Shown: positions 12,646 to 24,200 of the stretch, in pieces
Layout of the letters: every line of letters starts with the position of its first letter
Numbering within the stretch: position 1 is the stretch's first letter
Source: Sarcocystis neurona
Lineage: Eukaryota; Apicomplexa; Conoidasida; Eucoccidiorida; Sarcocystidae
Assembly: GCA_000727475.1 (NCBI GenBank)
Contig: KL647300.1
Location: 812,472-876,471, forward strand
Reading direction: 5' to 3'
DNA length: 64,000 nt
Notes under the pieces: model-generated
Databases searched by the model: none
Told to the model about the DNA's origin: nothing
What the model saw: only the letters and a program-made list of their open reading frames with translations
Translations under genes and position numbers: made by a program

Positions 12646-15001
12646 CTGAAGGCTTCTTTGACTGTTTCTTATGGTGTCACCACATGTTTTGCTCTTCGTC
12701 GGGCTGCAGTTCACAAAGGTAAGCGGCGCCGACAAAGGTTTCTTGTAAGTCCCTTCAGCCTCACCAATACATCTCCTCAAAGCTCGATTTACGGTAGTGC
12801 AGTTCGACGTATAGGAGAGCTTCTGACGAATCCGCTGGCGGCGGAGTCGGCTGTGGCAACCTTGGTGGCGACGCCAGTCCTGGTGCAGTACCGTCGCGAG
12901 GAGGTGTGCGGGTCCGCAGGGTCAGGAGCAGTAGTTTAACGGCAGATGAGGTTTTGGCCGTTTGCACGCACATCAATCAAGTCACCTCCTTCCGAGCATG
13001 TTACGATCTTATTTTGCATGCTCTACTCTCTCCATTCGCCACCCGGCTTTTTACGCGGTCCATAAATCAACTCCTTGTGTGGGTGTAATCACGCCACCCA
13101 TTTTCGCGATTCCCCTCTTGGCAAACTGCAGGCATCTGACGCGTTTAAGGGCAGCGGGACTCGAGGATCCTTGAGCCCTGCAGGGAGTCAAGCAAGTATT
13201 ACGAGGTCACAGCAGAGAGACTTGACCCGTTGCCGGGACTTCCAGCACCAGCACAGGCAGCGAGTGTAAACTCCATAAGAGTAGAAGCGGAGGACTGCAC
13301 CGCAGAGGGGTCCACTTCGCTTACATTAACGCATATTTTCCAGGGACTCGGCTGTCGCAGATGCTGCTGCTTCAGCCATTGTGTGTACCGCTGCTCTTCA
13401 TTCTTTCAACGCTTCATACCCCTGTTGGCTACTTGCCTTTTTGTTCCGTATCTGCCTTTCACTTGTGCCGCTGCGTGCCACCGGAAAGACGATGGCTTGT
13501 CTTGTCTTCCTCACTTGTGCTCCATGTACGCGTACAGTTGGGTCTGTTGTCTTCTACATGCTCCATTCTGTGTGGTAAGTAAACCTGGCTTGTTTGTCAA
13601 TTCCCTGTTTAAGCGGCAGCGCGGTGGGTCAGTTGTCGCAAGTCGCTTTCAACAGGTCAGGATCCGCACCGCGGTGTATTTCAGGACCGTCTCTTCTTTC
13701 ACCCAACGTGCCTTCTGAGAGGCACCACCTCGGCCTCACGTGGGCTGCCGTCGGCTGTGTACCAACATTCCCGCATGCCCTTGTGTGTTCCTTTATGTGC
13801 CCATTGTCTCCCTCTAGCCTGCGACGTCTCAGTCGCCTTACTCGTTACCGTGCAGGTGCACACGCTGGGGACTTGAAACTGAGTCGGTTGTTAAGCGGTA
13901 TGTCTAATCGCAACGCCGTTGACGCGGGACGCCGTGCTGTTGTACAAACCAGGTAGACGCTATATGTGTTAACGTCCGGTGCTTCGATTGGAGCGCCTGC
14001 ATTTGGAGAATTTTCGTCTTACTGTTGATGCTTCCACTTATTTTCCGAAAGTCCGCCGTAGCTGCTTGTGCAGGTGCTGCACACGTGTTTCCCACTGCTG
14101 CTGTGCACGGTTTTGCTGATGCTGAGGCGACCAACGCTCCTGCTCTTGTCCGTCCCCTGTGTGTTCCGCACCCCGCTTCGAATACACCTTGGTCACGATG
14201 TGCAAACTGGCGTTTGCAAGGTCTCGTTCTATCCTTCTGCAGGGCAGGATTATATTCTCACTTTTTATTCACCTGCTGATGCTCGTAAAGCACTGTTACA
14301 TCGTGATGATCTTTTCAGGAGGAGGGGGATCTGGTGCTGCCTGCAATCCAGCGACATCCGTGGTAGTGTGTGCGAATGGTAGTTGCTACGATTCGAACGG
14401 TTTGGAGGTGTGTGTCTGCGATTTACCGTGGAAAGGTCCGGCTTGCAACACCCCTATGTCTTTGTGTAAAGACGACTGTGGTGTGAATCCGGAACTTGGC
14501 ATAACTTGTGAAATCGCGCTGTGCAACACGGGGACGTGCGCAGATGTAGCAGTGCCTCCTTACTTTGCATGTACGTGTGGTGACTTCTTCACTGGCACTA
14601 ATTGTGACGTGGAAAGCAATCCCTGTTCGAGTGCTGCAGGTAACCCCTGCGGCCATGGCACGTGTACCTTTGCTGCAGGGAAAGGTAGCGGGACTGTTAC
14701 GTGCCAATGTGACGATAACTGGCAGGTGCCGCAGGGCGCTACCGGGACGACGTTGCGATGGGGAACGAGTGAGGTGTTGCTGAGCCCCGCATGCACAGAG
14801 CAAAAGCGACGGGGCGTGGCGGCTTTGCCCGTTTATATAAGTAGCGGAGAGATGATTGTTTGGTGGATTATTTTTGCTGTTAGCCTGCTTGCGCTAGTGT
14901 GGTGCTGCTACACTGTTTGCTCGGATACATGCCAGCGGTATATCAAAACGTTCTCCGCCGCTAAAGGAGGAGCTAAAGCGGCGAAGGCTGTGGCTGGATA
15001 G
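12646..15001 (+). CDS. Putative secreted or surface protein with EGF-like modules and a C-terminal membrane helix; first exon(s) not found
   Basis: The final exon (14319-15001) is firm. It encodes three cysteine-rich EGF-like modules (each with the CxCxxxxxGxxC-type ending, e.g. CVCDLPWKGPAC, then CTCGDFFTGTNC), a linker, one hydrophobic helix (IVWWIIFAVSLLALVWCC) and a short basic Ala/Lys tail ending KAAKAVAG. Type I membrane topology is inferred, which would suit apicomplexan micronemal or surface adhesins. The tail lacks the acidic residues and aromatic end typical of microneme protein tails, and no rhomboid-type motif is clear. Upstream exons that agree in phase are 12646-12718, 12759-12903, 13132-13265, 13344-13574, 13656-13897, 14074-14199 and 14243-14284, separated by introns of 40, 228, 78, 81, 176, 43 and 34 nt. 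Most of these upstream exons are moderate to weak. An alternative at 13184-13309 reads a different frame. The signal peptide was not located. Confidence 0.6.
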
Positions 15002-16046
15002 GAGCAAACAGCGTAACGCTTTTGGATGACAGGCGGAGCACTCAGCGGGCCCCGTAGCTGCATCAGACATGCAGCGACGTTGAACAACGAACGCGCCAGT
15101 CAAGGGTAGCAGACGGATACACTGGTGAAAGCCATGCCGAGAATCTGTCTCGATGACTCGAAGGCTCACAGGGAGATACGCTGCAGGTGACAATCTGAAG
15201 CAAGTAAGGCAACGCGTGACAAAGTTTGACACCCTATCCGTGAAGGGGAAGGGGGAGATGCACGCGTCGTGGACCGGCGACAGTGTCCGGTCGTCTAGAG
15301 GAAATCGGAGAGATAGAGGCGGATGTGTGGTCATTAAGGTAGCGTACAGATACTGAGTCGCTCCTCTTGTACGCATGTGCTGTGACGAGCCAGAAAGCAG
15401 AGTAAAACTCATTATTCTTAGGTGCAAGCCCATGCACACCTGTGATTCTGTAGGATCATTTTTGGCCGAACAGGATAGTCAAAAACTATTGACAAGCTGT
15501 GTAGTAACGAAAAGAACTAGTCATCTTTTCGTGCAGGCGCCTGTACTGGGGAGGGCACCTGTATCAGAAGCGCCGCCCGCGCACGCCACGAGAGCGTTTC
15601 CGGGTCGGCTTTCCAAGTTTGTGTGAGCTGTGAATATGGTCCTTCAGAAATATTGATCACGCAAATTGGCTAAAGGCGCTCTCCTGTTACGTGAATCGGT
15701 TTCCGTATATGTAAGGCTACATCGCTGCGCATGTGGTGCGGAAACGCTGTGTCTCAGACCTGTCCGCGACCGAAAGTTGCAATTCTTCTTTTTGCGTCGG
15801 CGGCTGGGTGTGTTTCCTTTGTAACCGACTCCAGGAAACGGCTGAGCTCAGGTCTCTGTACTTCTTCGAGGAACCTGCCTTTATGAGGGCTTCGTGCTCG
15901 TCGTGTAGCAACTTTGACTTGTTGTAGTTCTGGAAGTGCTAGGCTGGAGAGGTACTACGTTGCTCTGCTGCCTTCGCGACCTTTAGTCGTTCTTCTTCAG
16001 TAACACTGTACTGGTTGTGCGATTCCCTGTAAATACGGTTTCACAG
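15002..16046. other. Intergenic or intronic stretch upstream of the 16.0-16.5 kb exons
   Basis: Earlier exons of the gene ending at 16528 probably lie here. One candidate follows the CGACTCCAG acceptor ending at 15833 and reads ETAELRSLYFFEEPAFMRAS, but its 3' boundary is not clear. The minus-strand ORF at 14894-15439 is antisense to the EGF-like exon and was not accepted. Nothing else is supported. Confidence 0.35.
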
Positions 16047-16528
16047 AGTGGCAGATGCTACTCAAGAACTCAACATGGCCTTCCAGAGGCCGGCAATGGT
16101 CGCCTGCAACTCTTTAGTAAATCAACAACCCACTCATTATCCAATGCTGCACTGTGGTCCCGACAGGGATCAGGCTTGAGATTACCACGCGCTGTAATTC
16201 AACAAACCTTTTGTTTATACCGGAGTAAAGCTGACCTCGAGGCGTGTGTGTGTTTTTTTCGAATACAGGTTCTGCAGCAGCAGTTCCCGTCTGACTATCT
16301 TGTTTTAACTGCTGCGAGCCGTGTACTGGCGGAGAATGGACGGTTTTTCACACTGAGGTCTGTGCGCGGAAATTGCTTGCAAGGTACGCGTCTCTGCAGC
16401 TGGCTGCGGAAGGGGAGCAAGGCAACATGTATGACGTGGCATTGGTGATGGCTTCTCTTTGCAGTGGGAGAGCTCTGGTGGGAGAGCTTGAGGCCACTTT
16501 ACGAGCCTGCAGCCGCAGGCTCGTTTGA
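16047..16528 (+). CDS. Hypothetical protein, last three exons
   Basis: Exons 16047-16116, 16269-16322 and 16358-16528 (TGA) join in phase. They read VADATQELNMAFQRPAMVAC, then VLQQQFPSDYLVLTAASR, then ARKLLARYASLQLAAEGEQG and a helical C-terminus ending RACSRRLV. The first intron is 152 nt with a clear pyrimidine tract. The second is only 35 nt (16323-16357, GTACTGG to CTGAG). Removing it changes frame from one stop-free, protein-like reading to another, which is the main evidence that it is real. The product seems all-helical and soluble; family unknown. A perfect 10-bp inverted repeat (16501-16510 with 16515-16524) lies in the final exon. Exons 5' of 16047 are missing from this model. Confidence 0.6.
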
Positions 16529-16770
16529 AGATTACGGCGGAACGAAAGCAAGATCTATATCATGTGAAACGCTCAATTTACCCGACTGCGCCTCTGCTGC
16601 TTCTGTGTCTTACTCGCTCAGAGCTGCCCACTCTTTCCTGTGTCTCGTCCTTTTCTGGACGTCCATCTCCTGTGTTCAATTCTCACCCTGAGCTTCTGGA
16701 ATAACGATCTTGCAAATTTTGTGCAACTTCGGTAGATCTGAATGCGGCGTAGACGCTTTTTCACGTAGTT

Positions 16771-17774
16771 ATGCTGCTGTACTGTTCGCCCCGTCCGCAT
16801 GCCGTTGACAGCGTTTGTACGGGGGAGATTAGTAGCATGGCAACAATAGGGTACAATTTTTGCAGAGCAGCAAATGCACCTCATCCGTTGTTCCGTGTTG
16901 CTGCACATCGTGCCAGAACTTTCGTGACAGAGCGGGAATGTGGAATGCCAAGGCTACAAACTTTGGCCCCCGCAGTTCGTCCGCTTTTGTTGTGGTGCTG
17001 CTTCAGCTATTTCGAGAACTCCCGTAGTCCGACTTCTGCATGTTCGTTCACCTGCCACTGCCTCGGTACAACGTCGATGACAAAACATTTCCCCAGAATA
17101 CCAGAAAAAGCGTCTGTGTCCAGCATTCGGACGGGATGCGCTCGGCCCATTGTCGACTTTTCATCGTTGGACGTGAACTGTGGGATGAACGCCGTCTACC
17201 GCACGAGAAAAACGAGGGACGACGTAATGATTTCTTCTTCATGTCTTCAGTATTCAGTCCGCCGCCCTCCTGTCATACTTGCTCACCTGAGCTTTACTTC
17301 TGCCGAACTGGCAGCGGAATACTTGGGGAACCATCTCTTGAGGAATTCTACTGCGATACGGGATCGGCTATCACGAGGCGGCGTTTTACGGGCATCACGT
17401 GCGACAGACGTTTTGTCCTACCTATGGCTCCTTTTATCCTCCTATGGTTTCATTTTCCCGTTGGTGCTCTTGCCCTGGGTTGAATCTAGGATTTCCTGTA
17501 AATAATATAAACAAAGCGGCTGTTCCCTCGATTATCAGGGCGCGTGGATGCATTTCCCGCACTCCTGAAGAGACCGCCCTCTGAAGACCCTGGGAGAATC
17601 AATGTGGTTCTTCGGAGCGAAGGACTCGTGCGACAGATACGGGAGAAAGCAAAAAAGGGGAAGAAAAAACTTTCCACAACCAGTTCTACGCCGAATATAT
17701 CTGCTCTTCCGTCCAGTTCTTTCAGAGATATGTCACAGATTCCTTACCACTGCTTTTTCTCAGGAAGCTGTTAA
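16771..17774 (+). CDS. Hypothetical protein of about 320 residues, two exons
   Basis: Exon 1 is 16771-17497 (ATG CTG CTG TAC start) and exon 2 is 17539-17774 (TAA). The 41-nt intron 17498-17538 has a GTAAAT donor and a TTATCAG acceptor, and the two sides match in phase. An alternative start is the ATG at 16838-16840, giving MATIGYNFCRAANAPHPLF followed by Arg/Ala-rich sequence that could act as an organelle-targeting presequence (inference). The middle has a helical stretch (TSAELAAEYLGNHLLRNSTA) followed by a hydrophobic run (YLWLLLSSYGFIFPLVLLPW), a possible membrane helix. Exon 2 is basic (REKAKKGKKK) and Ser-rich. Family not recognised. A competing frame (17040-17483) is open across part of exon 1 but does not join exon 2. 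Confidence 0.5.
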
Positions 17775-18258
17775 TGGCTCCCACGGCAGAGAATGTGCGT
17801 CGCACGTCTCTCACGTTTATCCGCAGTGTAGCGTGAGCCACGGGCTGTGCTGGTGGTTCACTCGTTGTGCCCCCTCACAAGAACAGCGCTGTTGTCGCCC
17901 CTGTGGTTTACTAGCTCGCTCTCATGTGGAGACAGATAGCTCAAGTCGATAACATTACTTCACGGAAACTGGGTGTGTGAAATGGGGTGTGCTCTAAGCA
18001 TGGGCAAAAATATACTGCGTTTCTGAGCGTAGAACTACAGTGGGCCCCCAGGTGAGAGTGTGTTGGCGCAAAACCACTGTGTGGCGCATCACCGGCCTTC
18101 AGGAATCTGCTCAGTGGTAACGGGAATCTGTCTCCGCAGCCAGCGTTATTGTTTCAGAGTCATTCATTTGGACTCTCTTGATTCAGCATCTGTCTTGCTG
18201 GTACCACCACAGGAACAAGAGGCTTCATACCGGTGCGCGTTTTTGAAGACGTTTGAGC
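17775..18258. other. Short convergent intergenic region
   Basis: This separates the end of the plus-strand gene at 17774 from the stop of the minus-strand PHD gene at 18259. It would hold both 3' untranslated regions. No repeat or structured element was seen. The plus-strand ORF starting at 18060 is antisense to the Gln-rich exon. Confidence 0.45.
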
Positions 18259-21200
18259 TCAATTCAGAGTGTGCAAGACGCTGCCGTTGCGTTGCTTGGA
18301 GGTCTCCTGGTCGGAGAGATCCATTTTATGCCGTAGCTCTGCTGCCGCGGTTCTCGTCAGTTTGTGTACAGCCGTGCCTCTTTCTGATTTTGCCGTACCA
18401 GCTGCTGCAGAGGCTTGTTCAATCTCCGGAGCATGTGGAGACAGGGACAAGCAATTGTCACTGGTCGCGGCTGATTTCTGCGTTGACTCATTCGACGCTA
18501 CGCTCCGAAGCATCTGTCCTGCAGACGCAGCCGCAAATATTTCGGCCACGGGTACGGGTGCTCCCGCCGCTGCGGCGGCTGGCGTGCCGCCCGAGGAAGG
18601 TGCTGCAGAAGGGGAGGCCCGTATATTGCTATGTGAAAAAACTCCTCCAGTCACTGAATAATCCGCGTGTCTTGGCGCTTCGGCGGTCACGGAAACGGAA
18701 GAAAAGTATGGCGCAGTAGCTTCAAACACTGAAGAGCTTTGCTCACACCGTCCAGCCGAGTACCATCTGCAATCCTCACCGTGAACATTCTGCGGCCTGT
18801 AGTTGGAAGCGGCTGCTCCCGTGTGTGAAGGAATCCCGTGATCGGGCTGTCGAGGGACGTGATCCGCACAAGCGGCAGGCTGGCACCCGTCTGTTTTACC
18901 ACAGTATTGTAGCTGCGAAGAAAGCTGGAATCCTCCTATCAACGAGATGGGTTGTGCTCGCGGGCTACTGGCTTGGGGGTGCAAGTGTGGCGGCTGTGAC
19001 AGCATTGACTGAGGCAACCGTCCTCCTGACGACGAGTGTGGCTGCGACCATAACAGCGGCAGCCGTAGTGGAGGTGGCTGCGTAGGCGCAACCAGGCCCT
19101 GAAATTCAGCAACCTGCTGCTGGGGCCGAAAATTTCCGGTCACCGGCTGGGCACCACTGCGCGGTATGTCAAAGGTCGACTGGGAATGCTGTGAAGGAAG
19201 CTGCGATGCCAAGAATTTGTGCGAAGCTGTGTTACTGAGGGAAGAGGAAGGCTGACTGGCAGAAGCCAGTTGGCGATCCGCGTAAGCCAGTGGGTTTTGC
19301 ACTTGCCGTTGGTAAGCCTGGGGCGGTTGTTGGTCTAAAAAAGTGCACTGCACTTGGCTTTGTGGTGTGTGGTCCAGAAACTGCGGTTTTTGGCGTGTGT
19401 CGTTGTTAAGCGTCATTCGCTGTTGAAGGAGAAGCTGCTTTTGCTGCTGTGATTTGTGCACTAGGTAGAGGTATTGTCGCTGCTGAAGCTGTCGGTGTGT
19501 GTGGCAGAGATAATTAGGCTGCCGCTCTAAGTTTGCGCAAGCGTGGGTACCAGGGGACAACGGGGAAGCCGCTGCATGTATGTTTTGGTGTCCTGGAAGA
19601 ATGAGAAGATCCACCCTGGTCTGCTGTTCGACCTGCCGTAGCCCTTCGGTTCCCCACCGCTGCGTCGAGTGCCACTGCCGGTTATCCACGCCGTCAGGCT
19701 TTATCTCCTCGTCAGGCTCCTGGAGGCCACGTTGCAGCACTTTGTGTTTGTGATTTTCAACTTGCGTGGACTGCTGCTGCCGGGAAGGGGGGCCAGTTGC
19801 CAGGGGAACCCTTCCCATACTGGTAGAACACCCGCTGCGGTGGTGCTGCCTAGGTTTGTGAGGGGCGGCCAGGTTCTCTACCGTCGGCGGCTGTGGCTGC
19901 TGCAGTGCATGTACCTGGTTCTGCTCCTGGGAGAATTGTTGGTGCGAACGTCGAAATTGTCGATGCTGGCATTGGCCTTGCAGTGGCTGTGATTGATACC
20001 AGTGATACTGGCAGGGGTGTGCGTATGAGATCAACGAAGCCGACCGGGATGATATGTTCTTATTCAGAGGAACCTCAGGACTGCATGTCTTCTTCGCAGT
20101 CTGCGACCCTTGGCATATCTGCTGCGGACTTCTCTCTTCGAAATTTTTAGCGCGTAATCGGCGATCTGGGTGAGACCACTGTGAATCGAGCGTCTCGTCT
20201 TGCAACAGAGGTCGCAGCTCCACTCTCAGGCGATGCTGTTGATTTCGAAAAGACATTTTTTGTAGGGTGCCCGATGCTCCTTCCTCAGTGAAAGGCAGCG
20301 GCAATGCGGGTGCACAGTTATTGATGTGTTCGAGTTTTTCAGCACTGCTGCAAGCGGTCAGGACGGAGGTGGCCTGCGAGACGGAGTCTCCTGCTCGCTT
20401 ACGCTTTAAAGACGTTGACGGCTTTCCTTGTTCACGCGGGCCCTGGGTTCGCGAATTTCTCCGTGCGGGAGAGAGAAGCGGTCCCTCCGTGTATTTGATG
20501 TCCTTGGAGGCCTGCAGTCCTGAGTTACATGCGCCAGCTTGCTGGTGGCCTCGGTTCGCCTGGTTCCCCTCCGGCTTTTGAGTGATCCACATGTTTGCAT
20601 GATATTGTGGCTGCTGCTGCCTAAATGCCGGCAACCGTGCCACCGGTTGAACACCGTCCTCACCCGTCGGCTGCTTGCTTGAGTTCATGCTGTTGATCTT
20701 TACCGAATCAGCCTGAGTCGCCGGCCCGCCTTCCCCGCAACTGCAATAATTGGGGACGGTGCAACCGGAAGTAGGGCTTGCGTGGTTACTGCCGCTGTTG
20801 CAGTGACTTAGGCTTCTCATCGCGTTAGCATTGTTGCTTTGGGTGCTGCTGGGAGGTGTCCGACTCAATCGATGTCTTCCGGTTCTAAGAAGACAAAGTA
20901 GTTGCTGCTGACGCGTGCGTGCGGAAGCGAGAGAAGCCGCCACTGTACAGGAAACAGAGCACTCTACACAAGTAGTTCATCGTGAAACAGAATTGAATTT
21001 AAGGGCGGAAGCTTGTAGCGAGTAAAATAAGTTACGCGCTGTTCCGTTTACCCTGTGCTACCGTACTAGCCGTGCTTTTGTGGTATTCGTGCAAGTCGCT
21101 GTCGCAAGTACTACCCGGGGCAGTCCCGCTTATCGTACAATTCGGTCTGCCTTACACAGCTGGTAAAGCGTGACGGCCTGCTCAAACGTTGAATGGAAGC

Positions 21201-24200
21201 CTCTCATGTCGTCGAAGTCAGACGCGTAGACGTGACTTTTGTAAAGGCGACAGGTCACGCCTGCTTTTGCCCAGGTAAAGAGCAGTCGTTGGAGGAGGAC
21301 AGTCGCGGATTCATTGCTCTGTGAAAGAAGACTACAGTCGCTAAGCACGCAGGCGCTGTCCCCAAGGGCTTTTCTGACGGGGAACTGAACGTTTTTCTCG
21401 GCTCGTCGGCTTGCACGGTATTCTGCTTCGCAGAGGGACACAGGCACTTCAGTTGCGTTGGGTGAGTCACCGTACGCGCAACTCGTGATCTCGCTCATGT
21501 GCTGTTGCACTGACTGTTTCAGCTGCCGCGAAGAATCACCTTGTTGAGAATCATCTAACGCTTTGCGTTTTTCTGCTTGTCGCTGCCTTTGGAATCCCGG
21601 CAGCTTGCCCATTTCGTCTAGCCAGCACGGCTCGTTGGTACTACTTTTTGCGCACGTCACTTCCAAATTCACTGGCTGTCCCGCGGTGCGAGGCTTGTAA
21701 CCTAGCGGCTTGCCGCTGCTGGAAGAAGGCATCCGGTGAAGGTGACCGCTACTGAATAGGCACGTCGAAGATTTTGTAGCATCCGAATTCTTCCTGTCCT
21801 CTGCGGCTGACAACTTGTAAACCAAGTCTCTATACGCACGCAGCTCTTTCTGCGCTGATCGAACGCACCCACTGCACGGTTTGAGATACTGAAACAGTTC
21901 AACTAAGTTTCCCCCGAGTGCGGCATCACTTTGAATGGTTGCATGCGGATTTGCCGCAGTTTTTTGGAATAAGGAGCCGTTGCATTCATCACCGGGGGCT
22001 GAACGGCCGGTGTGCCGCAGCCGGCAACATAAGGGGTAGATCCTATGGACTCCGTGTAGTCTATTTCTGTGCTCTGGAGTTTCTTCAGCTTCCCCTTGTG
22101 AAAGTATCATACGCTCGAGTATATTCGACAAAACTGGCCCCATACTCCAAAATCCTCCACCTTGTTGCAAACTGATTATTCGCCTGGAGGAACAGATGTA
22201 TTGACGTCCAAGCAAATGGATACATACCGTTCGTCCTGTAGAGCGGAGTGGTGTCGGCTGCTAAGCAAGTATGAGTTGGCTGTTGTGAGATGTACTTCAC
22301 AACTCCTCGGAGATGTAGACAGTGTTTTCGAGGAGTCGAAAGAAGACTGCTGCAACCGTAATTAGCAAAGGCACCTTGATCGCTCAAAGCACACGACGTC
22401 TAATTTTGAGTATGCTGAGTTCCTGTTCATGCTGCAATCGTGGAGAGACGAGAACTGACTCGCAGAGATGTAAGCAGAAGTGACAGGTCCAGCCTTCCTG
22501 ACAAAATTTCGCACTGGCTTGGCTCCTGTGCAGAAGTCCGAAGGTACAGGTGGCGTGGAATAATGAGTTGCAGACGCAGCATCTGATAAGGTGTTCACCG
22601 CCGACCGTCTGGTAAAGTCGAGAACGTCTACGCACGTCCGCAGCTGAGCAGCCGTCCAGTATCTTTCCTGAGGCTGGGCCGTATGCACGCACCAGCAGGA
22701 CATCGACTCGCACACCGTAATGATTCGAAACACTACGAAGGGTTCTTCAGCCAGCTATTCTTTTTGAACGTGGAATTCAGTTCTAGCATCAACGCTGTAC
22801 ACGGATTAGTATAAAGATCCCTGAGGTTACAAGCACAAAAATAGGGTAGCAATGCATAAAGGTAGCATTGGTGCGCCTTCGTGTATCTGTGGGTTGTAAC
22901 TTGTGGAGGCGTTTACTTGAAGCGTAACGTCGAATGGTGTATATCGACAGCTACGAGGCGCTTTTACCCCATGGCGCAGAGCTAGTGCTTTCGTCGTCTC
23001 AAAGCAGCACTTAACCAAGCGAGCCATTCAAAGTGCAAGAACCTAATTCAATCGATTCTCTCACGACACCGAATGGTGCTGGTAACCGGCTCAAAATGGG
23101 TTTCTTCCAATAAAACATTCGACGACAGTATTTCACGGCGTCAGGTGCGTCTAGCAGCGGCGGCAGCTGAGGACGGCAGTTGAAGGTCCATTTGTGAGAC
23201 CGTTTAAACAATAAAACTGTGAGAATTCGGTTGTCGCTGGTGGAGGCCGTTTCCTGGTTGCATCCTCGACATTGCTAAGTCTCACTCTCGCCGGTGGGTG
23301 GCCCGGGCTAGACATCAGCGCAGAGCGCGTCGTTTGTGGCAGCGTCTGGCAAGCTCATCAAAACTGTATGAACTCACCAGAAGAACAACACGTACCGGGG
23401 TGACGATGTTCGAAGCATTCTTGACACCGTAAGAAGAGAACATCTTCGTACTCTTTCTCGCCTTCCAGGAGGGCATTGTGTATAAACGTGTCCGTGCCTG
23501 TAAAACAGTAGTAGACCGATTTATCACAATTTCTTTGCTGGTGGCTGGCGTCTTCGACGTCAGCGCAACGACTACCTTCCCCAGGCCGCGACGAAAAAGA
23601 ACACGATAACCCTCCTGATCGCCAGTCGTCCGCCTGGGATAATCTCTCCAACAGCTTTTTTGAAGCCGACGCGAGCTTTGAATGGACAAACTCATACCGC
23701 AGGCCGTGCGCAGCTGCAAAAGACGCCCAAACCTCCCAAGAAAGTTGCGAAAAGAATGAGGGCGTTTTGGATGCATTGTAAGTTCGCCTGAGGCTGTCCA
23801 ATGTTGCAGTAAGCTGAGAGAGTGTACATGTCAAACATTCAGAGCTTTGGCAGGCACTGGCTTTGACCGGTCACGGCTGGCATGCGTCTTCTTTGATCGC
23901 GGGCCGGTATAGACACACACAAGAACAACGGGGAGTTCAGCACACACCCGTGTATGCAGAATTGTCCTGTAGGTTCAGAGTGTACGATCGTGACGTCTGT
24001 TTTGCGAAGCAACCTCGCGTCACGACAGATAACAATGTAGAGAGTTGCACAAGGTACTGCAAGCGCACAAGTGCGTCGAACAACGCAGACAAACCGGGTG
24101 AGACAGTGTTTCTATGCTGCCAGATACATCGGCTTTCTAATGTGCCCGAAGCTTGAACAAGCCTCAAGCAAACAAATGCACTATAACGACCACAGTGCGA

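Noticed and set aside
13184..13309. Alternative exon reading SSKYYEVTAERLDPLPGLPA with a 34-nt intron 13310-13343
   Set aside because: Protein-like, but the 13132-13265 reading uses a better donor (GTAAAC) and agrees in phase on both sides. Kept only as an alternative.
18060..18719. Plus-strand ORF of 219 codons
   Set aside because: Antisense to the strongly supported Gln-rich minus-strand exon. Its Leu/Arg-rich composition is what the complement of Gln/Ser codons would give.
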